Assembly: GCA_002506485.1 (NCBI GenBank)
Contig: DAXQ01000011.1
Span: 1 to 6,436, forward strand
Direction: 5' to 3'
DNA from: Euryarchaeota archaeon UBA136
Lineage (GTDB): Archaea > Thermoplasmatota > Poseidoniia > MGIII > CG-Epi1
DNA: 6,436 nt
In this document: positions 6,195 through 6,436 of the stretch, one piece after another
Numbering within the stretch: the first letter of the stretch is position 1
Layout: the number at the start of each line of letters is the position of its first letter
Notes under the pieces: generated by a model
Database searches by the model: none
What the model was told of the DNA's origin: nothing
The model's input: the letters and a program-made list of their open reading frames with translations, nothing else
Program-made: the position numbers and the translations under genes

Positions 6195-6202
6195 TTTTAA
6201 AG
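6195..6202 (+). promoter_or_regulatory. TATA box for the tRNA pair
   Basis: TTTTAAAG, preceded by a purine-rich AGAAG that could act as the TFB-recognition element, has its centre about 29 nt before the first base of tRNA-Asn. Transcription would begin just upstream of the tRNA and probably continue through both tRNA genes. It is divergent from the glycosyltransferase promoter, with the two boxes only about 20 bp apart. Confidence 0.5.
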
Positions 6203-6227
6203 CATACTCAAGTGAGCACACATCAGT

Positions 6228-6304
6228 GCCGCTGTAGCTCAGCAGGTCAGAGCATCCGGCTGTTAACCGGACGGTCATCGGTTCGAATCCGATCAGCGGC
6301 GCCA
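6228..6304 (+). tRNA. tRNA-Asn (anticodon GTT), CCA encoded
   Basis: The cloverleaf is complete. The acceptor stem pairs GCCGCTG (6228-6234) with CAGCGGC (6294-6300). The D stem is GCTC/GAGC with a GG in the loop. The anticodon stem TCCGG/CCGGA encloses the loop CTGTTAA, giving anticodon GTT. The T stem ATCGG/CCGAT encloses TTCGAAT. The discriminator base is G6301 and CCA (6302-6304) is encoded in the DNA. There is no intron. The mature body without CCA ends at 6301. Confidence 0.95.
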
Positions 6305-6306
6305 CC

Positions 6307-6383
6307 GGGCCCGTAGCTTAGTCTGGTGGAGCTCCCGGCTCATAACCGGGCGGTCGTCGGTTCAAATCCGGCCGGGCCCACCA
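6307..6383 (+). tRNA. tRNA with CAT anticodon, probably elongator tRNA-Met, CCA encoded
   Basis: The acceptor stem pairs GGGCCCG (6307-6313) with CGGGCCC (6373-6379). The D stem GCTT/GAGC includes a T-G pair. The anticodon stem CCCGG/CCGGG holds the loop CTCATAA with anticodon CAT. The T stem GTCGG/CCGGC encloses TTCAAAT. The discriminator is A6380 and CCA is encoded at 6381-6383. It is not the initiator: the three stem pairs next to the loop are not all G-C in the GGG/CCC order, and the first acceptor pair is G-C rather than the usual archaeal initiator A-U. A tRNA-Ile2, whose CAT anticodon is modified to read AUA, is a real alternative, because sequence alone does not separate the two with certainty. 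Only 2 nt (6305-6306) separate it from tRNA-Asn. Confidence 0.9.
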
Positions 6384-6436
6384 CTTAACTTCTGGAATCG
6401 CTCTTCAACCTCCGGTTTTGAGAGGTCCATTATCCT
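6362..6436 (-). CDS. Possible minus-strand gene end entering from the right edge
   Basis: One minus-strand frame is open from the window edge to a TGA at 6364-6362. Its residues include the charged, helix-like MDLSKPEVEERFQKL before a Gly/Pro-rich tail encoded by the complement of the tRNA. If real, the gene would overlap the CAT-anticodon tRNA by 22 bp, which is uncommon. The other two minus frames have early stops. This may be the C-terminus of a neighbouring gene or chance; no family can be recognised. Confidence 0.25.
   Translation of the reverse strand, partial: RIMDLSKPEVEERFQKLSGGPGRI

Noticed and set aside
6305..6436. Integration (attachment) site at the tRNA 3' end
   Set aside because: No integrase gene and no second copy of the tRNA 3' end is present in the window.
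1..6436. CRISPR array, insertion sequence or defence system
   Set aside because: There are no regularly spaced repeats, no transposase-like frames, no terminal inverted repeats and no nuclease or toxin-antitoxin pair. The phosphoesterase motifs belong to DP1.

Overview
The window is archaeal, most likely from a euryarchaeal-type lineage. Three things show this: an Orc1/Cdc6 initiator, the small exonuclease subunit of the archaeal replicative polymerase PolD (DP1), and several promoters with TATA boxes placed about 25 nt before a start codon, as in leaderless archaeal transcription. The fairly short DP1 (476 residues) and moderate G+C fit Thermoplasmatota-like or marine euryarchaeal relatives, but that placement is a guess.

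Layout. Bases 1-96 hold the 3' end of an unidentified, probably membrane-associated gene. Bases 142-513 encode a small helical protein of unknown function. It runs tail-to-tail into orc1/cdc6 on the minus strand, and the two stop codons lie inside one perfect 14-bp palindrome. The start of orc1/cdc6 is best placed at 1782, with its own ribosome binding site and TATA box. A 191-bp AT-rich gap (1783-1973) then separates it from the divergently transcribed DP1 gene (1974-3404). The initiator gene beside the DP1 gene, facing away across an AT-rich gap with short repeats, is the classic setting of a euryarchaeal chromosomal replication origin, and this gap is the best oriC candidate here.

Downstream of DP1 a new promoter drives a two-gene unit: a VOC-fold (glyoxalase-like) protein and, 2 nt later, an ATP-grasp ligase-like protein. 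The ATP-grasp gene converges with and overlaps by 20 bp a minus-strand GT-B (family 4-like) glycosyltransferase gene (4894-6144). The glycosyltransferase and possibly the ATP-grasp protein could belong to surface-glycan or secondary-metabolite assembly, but no substrate can be named.

A short divergent promoter region (6145-6227) serves the glycosyltransferase and a tandem pair of tRNA genes, Asn(GTT) and a CAT-anticodon tRNA. Both encode their 3' CCA, and only 2 nt separate them. A possible minus-strand gene enters from the right edge and would overlap the second tRNA.

The window is compact: there is no gene-free stretch over 300 bases, and both convergent gene pairs overlap. I see no mobile element, no CRISPR array and no clear new multi-gene system. 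The most valuable targets are the putative origin and the uncharacterised VOC/ATP-grasp pair.
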